From assembly GCF_031583065.1 (NCBI RefSeq), contig NZ_CP134053.1, positions 3,038,001-3,102,000 on the forward strand: a DNA stretch of 64,000 bases, read 5' to 3'. Under the pieces are notes generated by a model. It had not been told where the DNA came from. It did no database searches and saw nothing but the letters and a program-made list of their open reading frames with translations. Of this stretch, positions 60,916 to 64,000 are shown in pieces (position 1 is the stretch's first letter; each line of letters begins with the position of its first letter). The stretch comes from Streptomyces sp. CGMCC 4.7035 (lineage in GTDB: Bacteria > Actinomycetota > Actinomycetes > Streptomycetales > Streptomycetaceae). The position numbers and the translations under genes were made by a program.

Positions 60916-61685
60916 CGGGCCGCCTCCGGTCGTACGCTCTCGCCGTGCGACAGGACGTGCACCGCCACCCCGGGTGCGCGTTGTGCGGCGAGGCGTACGA
61001 ACTCGTCGCCCGGCGCATGGAATTCATGGGGGCGCACGGCGTCCATCCCGATCGGCCAGTACGTGCCGTAGTGCACCGGCACCGCGCTGCGCGGGTTCAG
61101 CCGCGCCAGCGCCTGCGCCGCGCGCCCCGGGTCCAGATGCCCCGACCCCAGGTACGGCCCCCAGCCGCCGACCGGCAACAGCGCCACGTCGACCGGCCCC
61201 ACCTCCTCCGCCATCGACTCGAACAGACCGGTGTCCCCGGCGAAGTAGGTCCGCGCGTCACCCTCGACGACGTACCCGAGGGCAGGAGAGCGATGCCGTC
61301 CGACCGGCAGCCGGCGCCCGTCGTGCCGCGCCGGTACGACCCGTACGACCAGGTCACCGATCCGCACCCGGTCGCCGGGCGCGACCTCCGTGACCCGGAG
61401 ACGTTCGAGCCGGCGCAGCCCCGGCACCTGGGCGGCGGCGCCACGCGGCACCAGCAGGCGGGTGCCCGGGGCCAGGCGGGCCAGCGACGGCACATGCAGA
61501 TGATCGGCGTGCAGATGCGACACCAACGCCACATCCGCGACCGCGGCCTCGGGCGGCGGCGGGGCACCGCGGCGCCGCCGCAGATGGGCCAGACGGCGCG
61601 CGAACAGGGGGTCGGTCAGGACACGCACACCGGAGTCCTCGACCGTGCAGGTGGCATGACCCCACCAAGTAAGCTGCACCGGCAC
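60912..61685 (-). CDS. Metallo-beta-lactamase-fold protein, UlaG-like
   Basis: This 257-residue MBL-fold protein has LTWWGHATCTVEDSGVRVLTDPLF, the metal motif SHLHADHLH, ARHDGR, YFAGDTGLFESM and PVHYGTYWP. It resembles UlaG-like hydrolases of unknown substrate. The start is GTG at 61685 with GGAGG upstream. It heads a likely operon with the repeat frame and the DedA gene. Confidence 0.83.
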   Translation of the reverse strand: MPVQLTWWGHATCTVEDSGVRVLTDPLFARRLAHLRRRRGAPPPPEAAVADVALVSHLHADHLHVPSLARLAPGTRLLVPRGAAAQVPGLRRLERLRVTEVAPGDRVRIGDLVVRVVPARHDGRRLPVGRHRSPALGYVVEGDARTYFAGDTGLFESMAEEVGPVDVALLPVGGWGPYLGSGHLDPGRAAQALARLNPRSAVPVHYGTYWPIGMDAVRPHEFHAPGDEFVRLAAQRAPGVAVHVLSHGESVRPEAAR

Positions 61686-61769
61686 TCCATTGCCTCCTTC
61701 GCGCGACTCCCCCCGAGCCTACGGGCAGGAGTAGGGTCGGCGGCGAAACCCTGAGGTGAGGGGGACACC

Positions 61770-62222
61770 ATGGGAGATGCGCACGGCACCTCCGGCACGC
61801 GCGACGCCTCCGGCCGCCCGGCCACGGTCCGGGTCACGGCGATCGCCAGCCTGACCCCGCTGGGGGAGCTGGACGCGGACCCCTTCCTCGTCGACTTCCG
61901 CAGCCAGCAGGCGATGTGCGCGCGCTGGGCGGCCGAGCGCGGGTACGTGGTCACGCGGGAACTGCTCGTACGAGGCCTGCGCCCCGACCACTGCGCGCTG
62001 TGGGCGGACGTGGAGGCGGGCCTGGTCGACCTGTTCGTCGCCCCCAGTCGCCGCGTCCTGGAGCGGGCCCTGACGTCCGTGGAGGAGTTCATCGCGGAGT
62101 GCGCGCGCCGCGGCGTCCGCGTCGAGACGGTCGGCCGCGCGGAGCCGCCGCACGACGCGCAGACGCAGGCCCGGGTCCACCGCCGCCTGTCGAGGCCGAC
62201 GGCGGGTCACGACGGCCGTTGA
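61770..62222 (+). CDS. Serine-recombinase-like protein without the catalytic serine
   Basis: This 150-residue protein loosely follows the N-terminal resolvase fold. It has a strand VRVTAIASLTPL where YxRVS is expected, RSQQAMCARWAAERGYVVTRELL like the QxxxxxxxAxxxGW helix, and DLFVAPSRRVLERALTSVEEFIAECARRGVRVETV like the LDRLxR segment. The catalytic Ser motif and the C-terminal DNA-binding domain are absent. It may be a regulatory derivative. Identification is tentative. ATG at 61770 follows GGTGAGGGGG. Confidence 0.45.
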   Translation: MGDAHGTSGTRDASGRPATVRVTAIASLTPLGELDADPFLVDFRSQQAMCARWAAERGYVVTRELLVRGLRPDHCALWADVEAGLVDLFVAPSRRVLERALTSVEEFIAECARRGVRVETVGRAEPPHDAQTQARVHRRLSRPTAGHDGR

Positions 62223-62323
62223 GCCGACGGTTCCCTCCTGGTTCACGAGGGCTTCCGGCCGTTGTGACAAGGTGGGGCGCGTCCGCAAGGACCGCGTGGG
62301 TCGGGACGTGAGGTGAGCAGAGC

Positions 62324-64000
62324 GTGGGTCAGGGGCGTTGGCGGAGTCTGGTCAGCGGAGTGTGGCGCAGCATCGCCGTGTGGGCCGCGTCCACCGTCAC
62401 CATGCTGGTCCTCGCCGCGGTCCTCCCCGACTTCCGGCTGGAGTCCGCGGGCGGCGACAGCACCACCCGTATCGCCGTCACCGCCGCGGCCGGCGCCGGT
62501 GTCTTCGGTCTGCTGTCCTCCCTCGTGTGGCCCCTGCTCGTCCGACTGCTGCTGCTCGTACCCGCCCTCGTCCTTGGGCTGCTCGTCTTCTTCCTCAACG
62601 GGTCCCTGCTGCTGATCGCCCTGCGCGTCAACCCCTCGGGACGCGGCGAGGCCGCGCCCGAGACCGCCGTGGTGGTCGCCGCCGTCATGTCCGCCGTCGC
62701 CTCGGCCACCGGCGCCGCCCTCGCCGTACGGGACGACGACGCCTACCGCAGGAGGCTCTACCGGCTCGCCGACCGACGACGCAGACGCGGCGACGGGCAG
62801 GCCGGGCCCGCCACCCCGGGCGCCGTCTTCGTTCAGCTCGACGGCGTCGGACACGATGTGCTGCGGGCCGCCGTCGACAAGGGCCTCATGCCGACCGTCG
62901 CCTCCTGGCTCGCCCCCCGCGACGGCCGCGGCCCCACCCACCGCCTCACCTCCTGGCGCACCGACTGGTCCAGTCAGACCGGTGCCAGCCAGCTCGGCAT
63001 CCTGCACGGCTCCAACCACGACGTCCCGGCCTTCAGGTGGTACGAGAAGGACAGCCGCGAGGTCATGGTCTGCAACCGGCCGACGAGCGCCGCCGAACTC
63101 CAGCGCCGGGCCATCGAGCGGACCGGCGACGGCGGCCTCCTCACCGTCGACGGCGCCAGCCGCGGCAACCTCTTCAGCGGCGGCGCCGACCAACTCGCCC
63201 TCGTGCTGTCCGTCTCCGCACGGCGCGGCAAGGAGAACCGCTCCCGCGCCGGATACTTCGCGTACTTCAGCGACCCCGCCAACGCCGTCCGTACCGCCAT
63301 GTCGTTCGTCGCCGAGGTCGGCCGCGAGACAGTCCAGTCCACCCGGGCCCGGCTCACCCAGCAGCGGCCCCGCGTCGGCCGCGGCGGCCTCTACCCCTTC
63401 GTCCGCGCCTTCGCCACCGTCGTCGAACGCGACGTCGTCGTCGCCGCGGTCATCGGCGACATGCTCGCCGGGCGCAACGCGGTCTACGCGGACCTGGTGG
63501 CGTACGACGAAGTGGCCCACCACTCCGGCCCGCACAGCCGTGACGCCGAGAAGGTCCTGGCGAAGCTGGACCGCTCGCTGGCGCTGCTCGCGCAGGTCGC
63601 CGAGCACGCCCCGCGCCCGTACCGGATCGTCGTCCTGTCCGACCACGGCCAAAGCCCCGGTGAGACCTTCCAGGCCCGATACGGACTCAGCCTCGGCAAC
63701 CTGGTGCGGGCCGGCTGCGGGCTGCCCGTGCCGCGCAGGGCCGAGCGCACGCACAGCGGAGCCGAGGCGCGCGCGGCGGTACGGGCCGCGCTGCGCCGCC
63801 CCGTCGAGGAGAACGGCGAGCAGCACCGCGCCGCCCGCCGCCGCTCCGAGCCCGTCGTGCTGGCCTCCGGCAACCTCGGACTGGTCTCCTTCCCGGACGT
63901 GCCGCACCGGATGAGCAAGGAGGAGATCGACCGCCGCCATCCGGCGCTGTTGTCCACGCTCGCGGACCACCCCGGCATAGGCTTCGTCCTGGTCCGCAGC
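62324..64000 (+). CDS. Membrane-anchored phosphodiesterase/alkaline-phosphatase-like protein (3' truncated by window)
   Basis: The frame is open for 559 codons from a GTG at 62324 to the window edge. The N-terminal 130 residues hold about four membrane helices of a holin/phage-superfamily-IV-like type (SIAVWAASTVTMLVLAAVLPDF, WPLLVRLLLLVPALVLGLLVFFLNG, VVVAAVMSAVASATGAALAV). The extracytoplasmic part starts with AVFVQLDGVGHDVLRAAVDKGLMPTVASWL and has VVLSDHGQSPGETF, the metal-binding pattern of type I phosphodiesterases. The substrate is unknown; envelope polymers are plausible. Confidence 0.78.
   Translation, partial: MGQGRWRSLVSGVWRSIAVWAASTVTMLVLAAVLPDFRLESAGGDSTTRIAVTAAAGAGVFGLLSSLVWPLLVRLLLLVPALVLGLLVFFLNGSLLLIALRVNPSGRGEAAPETAVVVAAVMSAVASATGAALAVRDDDAYRRRLYRLADRRRRRGDGQAGPATPGAVFVQLDGVGHDVLRAAVDKGLMPTVASWLAPRDGRGPTHRLTSWRTDWSSQTGASQLGILHGSNHDVPAFRWYEKDSREVMVCNRPTSAAELQRRAIERTGDGGLLTVDGASRGNLFSGGADQLALVLSVSARRGKENRSRAGYFAYFSDPANAVRTAMSFVAEVGRETVQSTRARLTQQRPRVGRGGLYPFVRAFATVVERDVVVAAVIGDMLAGRNAVYADLVAYDEVAHHSGPHSRDAEKVLAKLDRSLALLAQVAEHAPRPYRIVVLSDHGQSPGETFQARYGLSLGNLVRAGCGLPVPRRAERTHSGAEARAAVRAALRRPVEENGEQHRAARRRSEPVVLASGNLGLVSFPDVPHRMSKEEIDRRHPALLSTLADHPGIGFVLVRS

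Overview
The window is high-GC actinobacterial DNA that reads as a Streptomyces chromosome arm. The evidence is very high G/C at third codon positions, GTG starts, 4-base ATGA/GTGA gene overlaps, a complete gvpOAFGYZJLSK gas-vesicle operon, a SigB/SigF/SigG-family sigma factor, and several Streptomyces-type conserved small proteins. No tRNA, rRNA or CRISPR array was seen.

Left chromosomal part (1-14936): the end of an unknown gene, a LigD-type polymerase, the ten-gene gas vesicle operon, a small membrane protein, a methyltransferase, a PAP2/diacylglycerol kinase fusion, an ABC-F ATPase, a Vms1/baeRF-type protein, a DUF6158 protein, and a stress-type operon (CBS protein, membrane protein, PfpI/DJ-1 protein) followed by a DUF2795 protein. 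Several of these have upstream sequences fitting the Streptomyces SigB-type promoter pattern GNNT-N14/16-GGGTAY.

Central part (14937-50669, about 35.7 kb): I interpret this as one Tn7-like transposon. Its left side carries a tniQ-tnsA-tnsB-tnsC-tniQ operon on the minus strand; the distal tniQ is frameshifted. Three copies of an ACTGAAC-type motif lie at the left end and four at the right end. Both outermost copies sit exactly 19 bases from a terminal TGT/ACA, and the outermost 26 bases form an imperfect inverted repeat. The right end lies 7 bases from the stop codon of a pyruvate oxidase gene (poxB-like). I could not find a 5-bp target duplication. The cargo is, in order: a divergent regulatory module with triple operator repeats, a DUF6083/unknown/UvrD-like helicase block, and a two-operon aromatic catabolic cluster. 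The minus operon encodes a Rieske dioxygenase alpha and beta subunit, ferredoxin, reductase and dihydrodiol dehydrogenase. The plus operon encodes an extradiol dioxygenase, an OCD/Mu-crystallin-type reductase, an aldehyde dehydrogenase, a DapA-type aldolase, cyclase-family hydrolases, two FAH-family hydrolases and a CoA-transferase. A LysR regulator sits between the two operons. The right third is a graveyard: a cyclase copy with an amber stop, a truncated flavoprotein, IS5 and IS701 fragments, a second dioxygenase beta-subunit fragment, a frameshifted hydrolase, a ligA-like fragment, and an intact EthD gene of clearly lower G+C.

Right chromosomal part (50677-64000): poxB-like oxidase, divergent sigma factor, a repeat-rich spacer, a PAS/GAF protein, a GAF-ANTAR regulator, a secreted repeat protein, a PLP aminotransferase-fold protein with no lysine at all, two metallo-beta-lactamase-fold proteins, a DedA membrane protein coupled to a 12-residue-repeat ORF, a serine-recombinase-like protein without the catalytic serine, and a membrane-anchored phosphodiesterase/alkaline-phosphatase-like protein cut by the window edge.
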